DNA of 64,000 nucleotides from QHXQ01 sp963788965 (lineage in GTDB: Bacteria; Acidobacteriota; Blastocatellia; Pyrinomonadales; Pyrinomonadaceae). The stretch spans positions 682,001 to 746,000 of the forward strand of contig CAWBIK010000006.1 in assembly GCA_963788965.1 (NCBI GenBank). The letters are read 5' to 3'. Below are positions 55,358 through 63,714 of the stretch, one piece after another (within the stretch, counting starts at the first letter, position 1; each line of letters starts with the position of its first letter). The notes beneath the pieces were generated by a model. It saw only the letters and a list, made by a program, of their open reading frames with translations, did no database searches and was not told the origin of the DNA. Made by a program: the position numbers and the translations under genes.

Positions 55358-55862
55358 TCACCTTCCGGTTGAGTTGCATGACCATGTGCGACGACGAATG
55401 ATCTTTCGGGTCGCCCACGATGCGGACGCTGCCGCCGTAGGCGCGCACCACCTCGCGCTCCGGCACAGTCTCTTCGGTATAGTCCGTGCCTTTCGCGTGT
55501 ATGTCGGGGCGCAGCACCATGAGCAGCGCCGCGACGGTCGGCTCGGTAAAGATCGTGACGAAATCGACGGCGCGCAGGCCCGCGATCACTTCGGCGCGTT
55601 CGCGCTCTGACACGAAGGGGCGGCCCGGCCCTTTTAGTTGCCGCACCTGCTCGTCCGTGTTGATGCCGACGACAAGCAGATCGCCCAACGCCTTCGCCGC
55701 TTCCAGATAGCGCACGTGCCCGACGTGAACAATGTCGAAGCAGCCGTTGGCGAAGACGATGCGCGCGCCGTGTCGCCGCGCAATCGCCACGCGCGCGATC
55801 AAACGGTTGCGGTCGAGTATGCGCGCGGCGGCGTCCGGCTTTTGCTCGTCATACTGGGCCAT
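55344..55862 (-). CDS. rfaE2: D-glycero-beta-D-manno-heptose 1-phosphate adenylyltransferase
   Basis: The protein is 172 residues from ATG 55862. It activates heptose-1-phosphate with ATP to ADP-heptose. The cytidylyltransferase-fold motif FANGCFDIVHVGHVRYLEAAKA carries the HxGH nucleotide site, followed by VVGINTDEQVRQLKG and the ISSSH-like DHSSSHMV. This corresponds to the C-terminal half of Escherichia coli HldE; the kinase half is the separate gene upstream, so the bifunctional enzyme is split here. Its 3' end lies inside hairpin element 8. Confidence 0.94.
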   Translation of the reverse strand: MAQYDEQKPDAAARILDRNRLIARVAIARRHGARIVFANGCFDIVHVGHVRYLEAAKALGDLLVVGINTDEQVRQLKGPGRPFVSERERAEVIAGLRAVDFVTIFTEPTVAALLMVLRPDIHAKGTDYTEETVPEREVVRAYGGSVRIVGDPKDHSSSHMVMQLNRKVTGDK

Positions 55863-55878
55863 AATGCAAGCGACAAAC

Positions 55879-55953
55879 TTACCACAAAGACACAAAGGCA
55901 CTAAACGGGCCGCGTTCGCTTAGTGCCTTGTGCCTTCGTGTCTTTGTGGTTAA
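55879..55953. repeat. Stop-hairpin-start element 9 (CACAAAGA octamer family)
   Basis: The left arm TTACCACAAAGACACAAAGG..CACTAA pairs with an inverted copy that ends in TTTGTGGTTAA. The right arm carries one additional octamer. The loop holds GGCCGCG. It begins 5 nt after the rfaE1 stop and ends 16 nt before the rfaE2 start. Confidence 0.92.
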
Positions 55954-55957
55954 GCAA

Positions 55958-56968
55958 TCAACCGGCGGCCGCGTCAAGCACAGACGCCAACAACTCGGCG
56001 GGCGTGACAGTGGCCGTGCCGCGCTTCATGACGACGAGATCGGCGGCCATGTTGGCGAGGTGCGCAGCATCGGCGAAGCTTGCGCCGCGTGCGAGGGCGA
56101 GCGCATAGATGGCGATAACCGTATCGCCCGCGCCCGTTCCGTCCACCGCCTCGCGCGTGCTGGCGGTGGCAATATGCACGGGCGCGCGCCCGCGTTCGGC
56201 GAGCAGCATGCCGTTGGGGCCGCGCGTGACGAGCAACGCCTGATAGTCGAGCCGCGCACACAACTCGGCCGCGGCCTCGTCGAGCATCGCGTCGCCGGTC
56301 AACCTGCGACCGAGAACTTGCTCAACCTCGTCTTCGTTTGGCGTCGCCGATGTGCAGCCCGCGAAGTCGAGCAAGCGAAAACGCGAATCGACCAGCACCG
56401 GCACGGCGCGCGCCCCGACCCCCGCGCGCACACCAGCAAGCACCTGCGCGCACGCGACGCCATAGTTGTAATCGGAGATGATGATCGCATCGGCCGTCGC
56501 GCACGCCACCCGCACGCGCTCGGCCAACTGCGCTTTGATCTCGTCGTCGGCGAGCGGCGCGCCTTCGTAGTCAACGCGTATGACCTGTTGGCGCGTCGAG
56601 TGCGCGTGCCCGGCGAGGATGCGAACTTTCGTAACGGTCGTTTGCGTGGGCACACTGATGATGCCGCCGCAATCAACGCCGCGCGCATTCAAAGTTTCAA
56701 GCAAAGCGCGCCCGGATTGATCATGTCCGACAACGCCGACGAGCATCGCCTGCGCACCAAGCGCCGCGAGGTTCGCCGCGCAGTTGGCCGCGCCGCCCGG
56801 CACAGTCTCCGTCCGTTCGTGGCGCAGGATCAGCACAGGCGCTTCGCGCGACACGCGGCTGATCTCGCCATACAAAAACTGATCGGCCAACGCGTCGCCC
56901 ACCACCAACACGCGGCAGCGCGGAAACTCGCGCACCAACTCTGCCAGTCGCTCTTGCGTTGCAGACAT
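55958..56968 (-). CDS. rfaE1: D-glycero-beta-D-manno-heptose-7-phosphate kinase
   Basis: The protein is 336 residues from ATG 56968. PfkB/ribokinase family: VVGDALADQFLYGEISRVSREAPV, PGGAANCAANLAALGA, DYNYGVACAQVL, TPNEDEVEQVLG and the ATP/anion-hole motif DGTGAGDTVIAIYALALA with catalytic Asp. It phosphorylates heptose-7-phosphate at C1. It lies between gmhB and rfaE2 in a biosynthetic cluster for ADP-heptose. Confidence 0.95.
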   Translation of the reverse strand: MSATQERLAELVREFPRCRVLVVGDALADQFLYGEISRVSREAPVLILRHERTETVPGGAANCAANLAALGAQAMLVGVVGHDQSGRALLETLNARGVDCGGIISVPTQTTVTKVRILAGHAHSTRQQVIRVDYEGAPLADDEIKAQLAERVRVACATADAIIISDYNYGVACAQVLAGVRAGVGARAVPVLVDSRFRLLDFAGCTSATPNEDEVEQVLGRRLTGDAMLDEAAAELCARLDYQALLVTRGPNGMLLAERGRAPVHIATASTREAVDGTGAGDTVIAIYALALARGASFADAAHLANMAADLVVMKRGTATVTPAELLASVLDAAAG

Positions 56969-56986
56969 AAGCAAACGGACAACAAA

Positions 56987-57565
56987 CTACTGACTATTGC
57001 GAGCAATTATTTCTTGCACGGCGGCGAGCAGATCGTCGGCGACGAGATCGGGTTCGTGTTGCCAAGCCGCGCGTTGATATTCCCACTCGCCGCGCCCGTA
57101 GCCGCTCAAGACAAAAGCCGCGCGCACGCCCGCGTTACGCGCCAGTTCAATGTCGCCATAGCGGTCGCCGATCATCCAACTCCCGGCGAGGTCGAGATCA
57201 AACTCGCGGGCCGCGCGTTGGATCAAACCGGGGCGCGGTTTGCGGCAATCGCAGTCTAATCGATAAGGCGGCACGCCGACCGACGGATGATGCGGGCAAT
57301 AGTAGATCGCATCGAGCCGCGCGCCGCCGCGTGCCAGTTCTTGCCGCAAGACGTTATGCACCGTTTCGATCATCGCTTCGGCAAAATAGCCACGCGCCAC
57401 GCCCGCCTGATTTGTAACCAGCACGGCCAGCAGCCCCGCATCGTTGAGCAACTTGATCGCTTCGGCCGTGTAAGGGAAGACGCGATAGCGCGTCGGGTGA
57501 TTGACGTAGCCGACCTCTTCGGAGACTGTCCCGTCGCGGTCGATGAAGACGGCGCGGCGTTTCAT
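56987..57565 (-). CDS. gmhB: D-glycero-D-manno-heptose 1,7-bisphosphate 7-phosphatase
   Basis: The protein is 192 residues from ATG 57565, overlapping the waaF stop by ATGA. HAD motifs: FIDRDGT (nucleophile Asp and acid Asp), VLVTNQAGVARG, CRKPRPGL and MIGDRYGDIELA. The zinc-binding Cys/His loop YYCPHHPSVGVPPYRLDCDCRKP matches GmhB. It removes the C7 phosphate before adenylylation. Confidence 0.95.
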   Translation of the reverse strand: MKRRAVFIDRDGTVSEEVGYVNHPTRYRVFPYTAEAIKLLNDAGLLAVLVTNQAGVARGYFAEAMIETVHNVLRQELARGGARLDAIYYCPHHPSVGVPPYRLDCDCRKPRPGLIQRAAREFDLDLAGSWMIGDRYGDIELARNAGVRAAFVLSGYGRGEWEYQRAAWQHEPDLVADDLLAAVQEIIARNSQ

Positions 57566-58659
57566 CGTGCGACCTCCACGCGGGCGGGACACGTCGCGCA
57601 GGCTAGCAACGCGCGGGCACGCTCGAACACTTCAGCGGGCGTGATAGCAGTCATGCAGCGATGATCGATGGGGCAGTCGCGCAACATGCACGGCGCGCAG
57701 TCGGGCGGGCGACGTATGATCTCTGCGGCGGGCGCGAAGGGCCGGGTCGTCAGCGGGTTCGTCGGCCCGAAGATAACGAGCGTCGGGCGATTGAGCGCGG
57801 CCGCGATGTGCGCGGGGCCTGTGTCGTTCGTGACCAGCAGATCGACCAGACTCAGCACGCCGACCGTCTGCGCGAGACTTGTCGCGCCGGTCAACACGAC
57901 GGGGCGGCGCTTCATGTGTGCCAGCACTTGCTTCGTCACGTCCTGTTCGGCGTGCGAGCCGATGAGCATGACGCACGCGCCCGTCTCCTTGATCAGTTGA
58001 TCGCCAAGCGCGGCAAAATTTTCGGCGGGCCAACGTTTCGCACGGCTGTTGATCGAGCCGGGACAGAGCGCCACCAGCGGCCGATCAAACAGCACACCTT
58101 GCGCCCGCAACAACTCGCGCGCCTCCGCTTGTCGCGCGGGCGAGGCTGTTAAATCGAACTGCGGTTCATGCGTGGCGATGGTCTGCGTGCCGGTCAGCGC
58201 ATGTTCGAGTGCGGCGACGAGATAGAGGTAATAAAAAACTTCGTGACGCGTGCTGCGCCAATCGGGCACAGGCAGCGGGTGCGTCAACAGCGGCGCGCGC
58301 CCGTCCGTCGCGTAACCGAAGCGCAAGGGCACACGCGCAGCCGTAGCAACGAGCGCCGGCCCCGTGGCGTTAGGCAAGAGCAGCGCGAGGTCGAAACGAC
58401 GCGCGCGCCATGCACGGACTTGTTTGAAGAAAGCGAACGGGCCGCGCGATTGGTCTTCGACGAGCAGCAAGTCGTCTATAAAATCCGCGTCGGCGAAGAT
58501 GCCTTCGGCCCACGGGCGCGTGGCGAGCGTCAGGTGCGCGTGCGGGAGCAAACGACGCAGGGCGCGCAGGGCCGGCACGGTCATCACCGCATCGCCGACC
58601 CAGTTCGTGCCGCGCACGACGACGCGTTCGATCTGTTCAGGTTTGAGTTCGCGGGCCAT
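57562..58659 (-). CDS. waaF: Lipopolysaccharide heptosyltransferase II-like (GT9)
   Basis: The protein is 365 residues from ATG 58659. Signatures are VVVRGTNWVGDAVMTVPALRAL, a central LLLPNATGPALVATAARVPLRFGY, LCPGSINSRAKRWPAENFAALGDQL and LVTNDTGPAHIAAALNRPTLVIFGPT. The GSxNSRAKRWP string is typical of WaaF. Four Cys near the end (CAPCMLRDCPIDHRC) resemble the Cys cluster of WaaC. It adds the second heptose of the inner core. It is coupled to gmhB by ATGA; hairpin element 10 lies upstream. Confidence 0.94.
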   Translation of the reverse strand: MARELKPEQIERVVVRGTNWVGDAVMTVPALRALRRLLPHAHLTLATRPWAEGIFADADFIDDLLLVEDQSRGPFAFFKQVRAWRARRFDLALLLPNATGPALVATAARVPLRFGYATDGRAPLLTHPLPVPDWRSTRHEVFYYLYLVAALEHALTGTQTIATHEPQFDLTASPARQAEARELLRAQGVLFDRPLVALCPGSINSRAKRWPAENFAALGDQLIKETGACVMLIGSHAEQDVTKQVLAHMKRRPVVLTGATSLAQTVGVLSLVDLLVTNDTGPAHIAAALNRPTLVIFGPTNPLTTRPFAPAAEIIRRPPDCAPCMLRDCPIDHRCMTAITPAEVFERARALLACATCPARVEVAR

Positions 58660-58680
58660 CTTCAAACGAAGCGAAATAAT

Positions 58681-58768
58681 CGCACGCAAAGGCGCAAAGA
58701 CGCAAAGCAGAGCGCAAAGGAAGTAGCATTCAAACTACTTGTCGTCTTGGTTCGCGCCTTTGCGTGCG
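58681..58768. repeat. Stop-hairpin-start element 10 (GCAAAGAC octamer family)
   Basis: CGCACGCAAAGGCGCAAAGA from 58681 pairs with an inverted CGCGCCTTTGCGTGCG (to 58768). A small second stem AAGTAG/CTACTT lies inside. It ends 21 nt before the waaF start on the minus strand and begins 44 nt after the epimerase-like stop. Confidence 0.88.
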
Positions 58769-58812
58769 GCTGACTTATGCGCGGGCTTATAATCGTCGAT
58801 GATAAGAGCAAC

Positions 58813-59655
58813 TCACAGCAAATATCTTAACCCTTCTTCCACGCTAATCGCCGGTTGCCAGTTGAGTTCGTTGCGTGCGCGTGTGAGGTCTGAGACGTAG
58901 TTGAAGGGAACAGGCGCGGGCAGTTGCGCGTCCGACTCGATCTGCGGCTCAAGCTCGATCATGCGCGCGACCGTCTCGACCAGTGCGCGCAAACTAACGG
59001 CGTTGGCGCGTCCGCCGCCGAGATTGTAGAGGCCGCGTGCGTGGTCGGAATCGATGAAGGCGCGACAGGCGCGGGCGAAATCATCGACGTGCAGGATGTC
59101 GCGCACGGGCGTACCGTCTGCGGGCAGGCGCAAAGGTTGACCGCGCTTGATCGCTTCGACGTAGTGTGTGACGAAGCCAGATGCGTTGCCTTCGGACGGG
59201 CGCGCGTAAACGGCTGCGAGGCGAAAGATGCAGGCGCGTATGTTCAGCGCGCGCGCGTAGTAGTCAACGTAATGCTCGCCGATGAGCTTTGACCATTCAA
59301 GCGGCGTCTGCCCGCAGTAGTCCGTCGGGCAACTCTCAGGCACGTCCGCGTAATCGTCGGCGTGCGCGCCGTACACGTCTTTGGTCGAAGCGTAGATGAA
59401 GACTGCGCCCGCGCGCATGTGACGCATGGCATTGGCCGTGCCGTCGGCGTTCGTGCGAAAGCTGGCTTCGGCCGCGTCGGGACTTTTATCGAGATGCGCC
59501 GCGAGATGTATAACCGCGTCGTAGTCGGCGAAGCGTTCCGCGTCCACCTCGCTCAAGATGTCTAGACCGGCGCGGCGTGAGAAGTCGTCCGCCTCGAAGA
59601 AGCGGCGCACATGCACGCCCAGATAACCGCTGCCGCCTGTGACGATGACTCTCAA
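58813..59655 (-). CDS. NAD-dependent epimerase/dehydratase-like (extended SDR) without the usual catalytic Tyr
   Basis: The protein has 280 residues. The Rossmann loop VTGGSGYLGVHV, AVIHLAAHLDKSP and IYASTKDVYGAHADD are typical extended-SDR features, and GTPVRDILHVDDFARAC and LYNLGGGRANAVS follow as in sugar-nucleotide epimerases. At the YxxxK position the sequence reads PLEWSKLIGE: Lys is present, but the residue four before it is Leu, not Tyr. So normal epimerase chemistry is doubtful unless another Tyr substitutes. It lies upstream of the heptose cluster on the same strand. It might act on ADP-heptose (HldD role) or another nucleotide sugar. Confidence 0.85.
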   Translation of the reverse strand: MRVIVTGGSGYLGVHVRRFFEADDFSRRAGLDILSEVDAERFADYDAVIHLAAHLDKSPDAAEASFRTNADGTANAMRHMRAGAVFIYASTKDVYGAHADDYADVPESCPTDYCGQTPLEWSKLIGEHYVDYYARALNIRACIFRLAAVYARPSEGNASGFVTHYVEAIKRGQPLRLPADGTPVRDILHVDDFARACRAFIDSDHARGLYNLGGGRANAVSLRALVETVARMIELEPQIESDAQLPAPVPFNYVSDLTRARNELNWQPAISVEEGLRYLL

Positions 59656-59693
59656 CTGTGTGATCGCAAATTCGAGCTTGCAGAGTGCAACTT

Positions 59694-60740
59694 CTATTTA
59701 AGCCCTTCCGCCTGCTTCTTCAGTTGCATGAGCGCATCGCCGCGCCCGATGGCGATGAGCATGTCGCCGGCTTCGATGAAGTCGTCGCCGGCCGGGTTAA
59801 AGATCATCTGCCCGTTGCACCGCCGCACGGCAACGATCACCACGTCCAACTCGGCGCGGATGTTGGTGAAGCGCAGACGGCGGCCGACGTAAGAACTGAC
59901 GGGCGCGACCGCGACCTCTTCAAAGTTTAGGTCAAGCGTCTCGGCCGTGATCGAGGCCATGAAGTCTTCGACGGCCGGCTTCGTCAACGCCTGATACATG
60001 CGTTGGCTGCCGATGATCTGCGGCGCGATGACGCGGTTTGCGCCCGCGCGGATCAACTTCGGCTCGGCCTGTTCTTCGTTGGCGCGCGCGACGATGTGCA
60101 GCCCCGCGTTCAAGCCGCGCGCCGTCAGCACGACATAAACGTTGTCGGCGTCCGACGGCAGACAGGCCGCGAGCGCGTGTGCATGTTCGACGCCCGCTTC
60201 TTGCAGCGTCGCTTCGAGCGTCGCGTCGCGCACCAGCAAAGGCACACCGGATTCGATCCAGTTGCCAACCCGTTCGCCGTCGCGTTCGATGATAACGAAC
60301 GGTTCGCCCTTGCGTTGCAGTTCGCGGATGACGCGCGAGCCGACGCGCCCCGCGCCGCAGATGATGTAGTGGTTGCGCAGTTTGTGTACCTCGCGCAGTC
60401 GGCGGCGTTGGCCGAGGCCGGCGACGAGTTCGGATTGGACGATCTCGACAATCGCCCGCGACAAGACGAAGCCGACCGTGCCGACGCCGACGAAGATGAA
60501 GACGATGGCGAAGATGCGACCCAACCCGCTCGACGGATGAAAGTCGCCGTAACCGACCGTGGCCGTCGTCGTGACCGTGAAATAGAGGCTATCGAGCAGC
60601 GACCAGCCTTCGATCAGATGGAAGCCGAGCGTGCCGAGCGCAACGACCACGCCCAACGCGCTCAACGCGCCCATGATGCGCTCACGCGCTTGCTTCGACA
60701 GACTGACCACGGGAGATAAACCAACGAACGCCGACGACAT
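59694..60740 (-). CDS. Potassium channel with RCK (TrkA-N/TrkA-C) domains
   Basis: The protein has 348 residues. Two membrane helices flank the pore loop with filter TATVGYGDF. The cytosolic RCK-N domain follows: HYIICGAGRVGSRVIRELQ (Rossmann loop), FVIIERDGERV, DATLEATLQEAGVEHAHALA and ANEEQAEPKLIRAGANRVI. The C-terminal RCK-C unit starts near VAVAPVSSYVGRRL and ends MLIAIGRGDALMQLKKQ. This MthK-like layout gives a ligand-gated K+ channel. It faces PBP1A divergently. Confidence 0.94.
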   Translation of the reverse strand: MSSAFVGLSPVVSLSKQARERIMGALSALGVVVALGTLGFHLIEGWSLLDSLYFTVTTTATVGYGDFHPSSGLGRIFAIVFIFVGVGTVGFVLSRAIVEIVQSELVAGLGQRRRLREVHKLRNHYIICGAGRVGSRVIRELQRKGEPFVIIERDGERVGNWIESGVPLLVRDATLEATLQEAGVEHAHALAACLPSDADNVYVVLTARGLNAGLHIVARANEEQAEPKLIRAGANRVIAPQIIGSQRMYQALTKPAVEDFMASITAETLDLNFEEVAVAPVSSYVGRRLRFTNIRAELDVVIVAVRRCNGQMIFNPAGDDFIEAGDMLIAIGRGDALMQLKKQAEGLK

Positions 60741-60827
60741 GCGGCCGCATCAAACTGAACCGGACACGAGCGCCGCCACGGTAGCGAAACGGCCGCGGGG
60801 TGTCAAACATGAGCGGACACATGATAA

Positions 60828-60904
60828 AGTGACAAATGGCGCGTGCCGAGTGACAAGTTAAAAACTTGTGCCTGCTTGTCACGCGTCGCTTGTCGCCTGT
60901 CACT
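60828..60904. repeat. Stop-hairpin-start element 11 (AGTGACA family), at a divergent promoter region
   Basis: The AGTGACAAATGGCGCGTGCC and AGTGACAAGTT arm pairs with the inverted CTTGTC, GCTTGTC, CTGTCACT units. It ends 6 nt before the PBP1A start codon, which has no Shine-Dalgarno. Unlike the others it lies between divergent genes, so it is not a terminator of an upstream gene. Confidence 0.87.
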
Positions 60905-60910
60905 GCTGTT

Positions 60911-63679
60911 ATGGCTATTCGTCATCCGCCGAATAATCGCGTGCCGCCCGTCGCCCGGCCGGGGCGTGGCGGGCGACGCATCGTGAAATACGTTGCGCCG
61001 GATGAAGGGTTCGTGCGGCGTCTGAGCCGGCGCATCTTTCGCCCGCCCGTGCTGGTTGCGTTGGCGATCCTCACGACGTTTACCATCAGCGTCTTCGGTT
61101 ACTACTACTGGGTCTTCTCCAAACGCATCGACCGGCTCGTCAGCGGTGAAATCTTCACGCGCTCCGCCGGGATTTATACTGCGCCGCGAGAGTTGCGCGT
61201 GGGCGTTGGTCTGTCGGCCGACGATCTGGTCGCGCGGTTGCGCCGTGCGAACTACGTGGAGCGGGCGCAGCAAGCAGACGCGGCGCGTGGCCGCTACGCG
61301 TTGAACGGCGCGAGTGTGGACATCGAGCCGGGGCAAGATGCCGTGGTCGATGGGCAACGCGCCTTTCCGCGTGTGCGCGTCACCTTCGGCAAGACGGGCA
61401 AGGGCATCGCGGCCATCAGCGATCTCGACTCGAACGCGAAACTGCAAACGGCGCTGATCGAGCCGGAAGCGATCAGTCTCGTCACGGGCACAGACCGGGG
61501 CAAGCGGCGTGTTGTCGGGTTCAAAGATTTACCGCCGCATCTCGTCAAAGCGATCACGGTCACGGAGGATCGAGACTTCTTCGAGCATTGGGGCATCAAC
61601 TGGCGCGGCATCATCCGCGCGCTCATTCGCCGCTACGAACTTGACGCCAACTCGCCGCTCGCGCGGCAGGGCGGATCGAGCATCACGCAGCAGTTGGTCA
61701 AGAACCTGTTGCTCTCGCCTGAGTACACTTGGCGACGCAAGTTCGCCGAAGCGTACATGTCCATGATCCTTGAGACGCGTTTGACGAAGGAACAAATCTT
61801 CACGCTCTATGCCAACGAGGTCTATCTCGGCCAGCAGTCCGGTTTCTCGATCAACGGCGTGGGCGAGGCGGCGCAGTCTTACTTCGGCAAAGACGTGACC
61901 GCTTTGACGCTGCCCGAATCGGCTTTGCTCGCGGGCCTCTTGCGCAGCCCGAATCGTTATAACCCGCATCGTGATCCGGCGACCGCGAAGGCGCGGCGCA
62001 ATCAAGTGCTCGACTCGATGGTCGAAGCGGGCGCAGCGAGCGTGAGCGAAGCGACGGCGGCCAAGCAAGCGGAGTTGAAACTCGCACCCGCGCGCGGTCG
62101 GGTCGATACATCGGAAGCGCCGTACTTTGTCGATTACGCGCAGAACCAGTTGGCGGACATCTTGGCCGATGCGCGCAGCGCCGAGCACCTGCGCATCTAT
62201 ACGAGCGTCGATATGGACTTGCAGCGCGCGGCCTACGCGGCGGTGACGAAGCAACTCGCGGCGCTCGATAAAATTTATGCGAAGCGTTATCCGCCGGGCA
62301 CGTTGCAGGCGGCGCTCGTAGCGATGAACGCGCAGACCGGCGAGATCGTGGCGATGGTCGGCGGGCGCGATTATGAAAAGAGTCAACTGAACCGCGCGAC
62401 CGAAGCGCAACGTCAACCCGGCTCGGTCTTCAAGCCGTGGGTCTATGCCACCGCGCTCAACACCGCGTTCGATCCGATCCCGCGCGTCATCACCGCCGCG
62501 ACGACCTACATGGACGCGCCCAAGACCTTCACCTATGGCGATCAGGAATACTCGCCCGGCAACTTCGGCGACCAGTACAGCAATCAACCGTTGACCTTGC
62601 GCGATGCACTGGTCCACAGCAAGAACGTCATCACGGTGGACGTGGCCAACGACGTGACCATCGGGCGCGTGATGAGTCTCGCCGCGCGCGCCGGTTTGCC
62701 GAAGCCGCAACGCGCCTATCCGGCGATGGCGCTCGGCACGCATGAAGCGACGCCCTTGCAGGTCGCGTCCGCTTATACGACCTTCGCGCGGCTCGGCTCG
62801 CGCATCACGCCGCTTGCGATCACGCGCGTCACCACAGGACGCGGTGCGACCGTCGCCGCGCCCGTCGCACAGAAGAACGAAGTCATGCGGCCGGAAGTGG
62901 CCTACATCATGACCTCGTTTATGAAGGACGTGGTGAATCGCGGCACGGCGGCGCGTCTGCGCGCGCGCGGTTTCAAGTTCAACGTCGCGGGCAAGACGGG
63001 CACGTCGCGCGATGGTTGGTTCGCGGGTTACACGCCGCATCTCGTCTGCGCCGTCTGGGTCGGCTTCGACGACAACGCGCAGTTAGGTTTGACGGGCGCA
63101 GACTCGGCCCTGCCGATCTGGGCCGACTTCATGCAAGCGGCGCTCACGCAGCATCCCGAATGGCAAGGCGACTGGCAGATGCCCGGCGGCATCGAGCAAG
63201 CAGAGATCGACACGCACACAGGTCTGCTCGCCCCGCTCGATGATCCGCTCAAGCGCACCGAGTTGTTCATCAACGGCACAGCCCCGACCGAACAGAGCAC
63301 AGAGCAACCGGACGAAGGCGACGCGCCGCTCGACGAGCCGGACGGCGACGGCTACACCTTTGAGCCTGCGCCCATTCCGCCCGGCGGCGACCAGTTGCCC
63401 GCGCCGACGCCGACGCCGCCCACAAACCGCGTCACAACCCCGCGTCTCGAAGGACACGGCGTCACGCAACCCGACGGCTCGACGCGCTTGATGGGCACGA
63501 TCACGCTCGACGTAGACCCGTCCACAGGTCTGCTCGCCGCGCCGACCTGTCCCGTCATCCGGTCCAAAACCTTCGTCATCGGCACAGAGCCGCGCCGCTA
63601 CTGCGGCCCCGAATACCACAACGGCAAAAACGCCAGCCTGCCCTCAGGCACACGCCCGCGCACCGTCTCGCCGCCCTGA
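60911..63679 (+). CDS. Class A penicillin-binding protein (PBP1A/1B type)
   Basis: The protein is 922 residues from ATG 60911. A basic N-terminus and membrane helix (VALAILTTFTISVFGYYYW) are followed by a UB2H-like segment (AGIYTAPRELRVGVGLSADD). The GT51 transglycosylase domain has catalytic Glu219 in VTEDRDFFEHWGI, GGSSITQQLVKNLLL and RKFAEAYMSMILE. The transpeptidase domain has Ser505 in QPGSVFKPW, SKN, and KTGTSRDGWFAG with Lys695. The C-terminal 150 residues are Pro/Thr/Glu-rich with a conserved Cys pair (TCPVIRSK, RYCGPEY). It polymerises and cross-links peptidoglycan. Divergent from the K+ channel gene. Confidence 0.95.
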   Translation: MAIRHPPNNRVPPVARPGRGGRRIVKYVAPDEGFVRRLSRRIFRPPVLVALAILTTFTISVFGYYYWVFSKRIDRLVSGEIFTRSAGIYTAPRELRVGVGLSADDLVARLRRANYVERAQQADAARGRYALNGASVDIEPGQDAVVDGQRAFPRVRVTFGKTGKGIAAISDLDSNAKLQTALIEPEAISLVTGTDRGKRRVVGFKDLPPHLVKAITVTEDRDFFEHWGINWRGIIRALIRRYELDANSPLARQGGSSITQQLVKNLLLSPEYTWRRKFAEAYMSMILETRLTKEQIFTLYANEVYLGQQSGFSINGVGEAAQSYFGKDVTALTLPESALLAGLLRSPNRYNPHRDPATAKARRNQVLDSMVEAGAASVSEATAAKQAELKLAPARGRVDTSEAPYFVDYAQNQLADILADARSAEHLRIYTSVDMDLQRAAYAAVTKQLAALDKIYAKRYPPGTLQAALVAMNAQTGEIVAMVGGRDYEKSQLNRATEAQRQPGSVFKPWVYATALNTAFDPIPRVITAATTYMDAPKTFTYGDQEYSPGNFGDQYSNQPLTLRDALVHSKNVITVDVANDVTIGRVMSLAARAGLPKPQRAYPAMALGTHEATPLQVASAYTTFARLGSRITPLAITRVTTGRGATVAAPVAQKNEVMRPEVAYIMTSFMKDVVNRGTAARLRARGFKFNVAGKTGTSRDGWFAGYTPHLVCAVWVGFDDNAQLGLTGADSALPIWADFMQAALTQHPEWQGDWQMPGGIEQAEIDTHTGLLAPLDDPLKRTELFINGTAPTEQSTEQPDEGDAPLDEPDGDGYTFEPAPIPPGGDQLPAPTPTPPTNRVTTPRLEGHGVTQPDGSTRLMGTITLDVDPSTGLLAAPTCPVIRSKTFVIGTEPRRYCGPEYHNGKNASLPSGTRPRTVSPP

Positions 63680-63714
63680 CCGCGCTTAGCTGCACATCGC
63701 TTGTCGCGGCGCTG

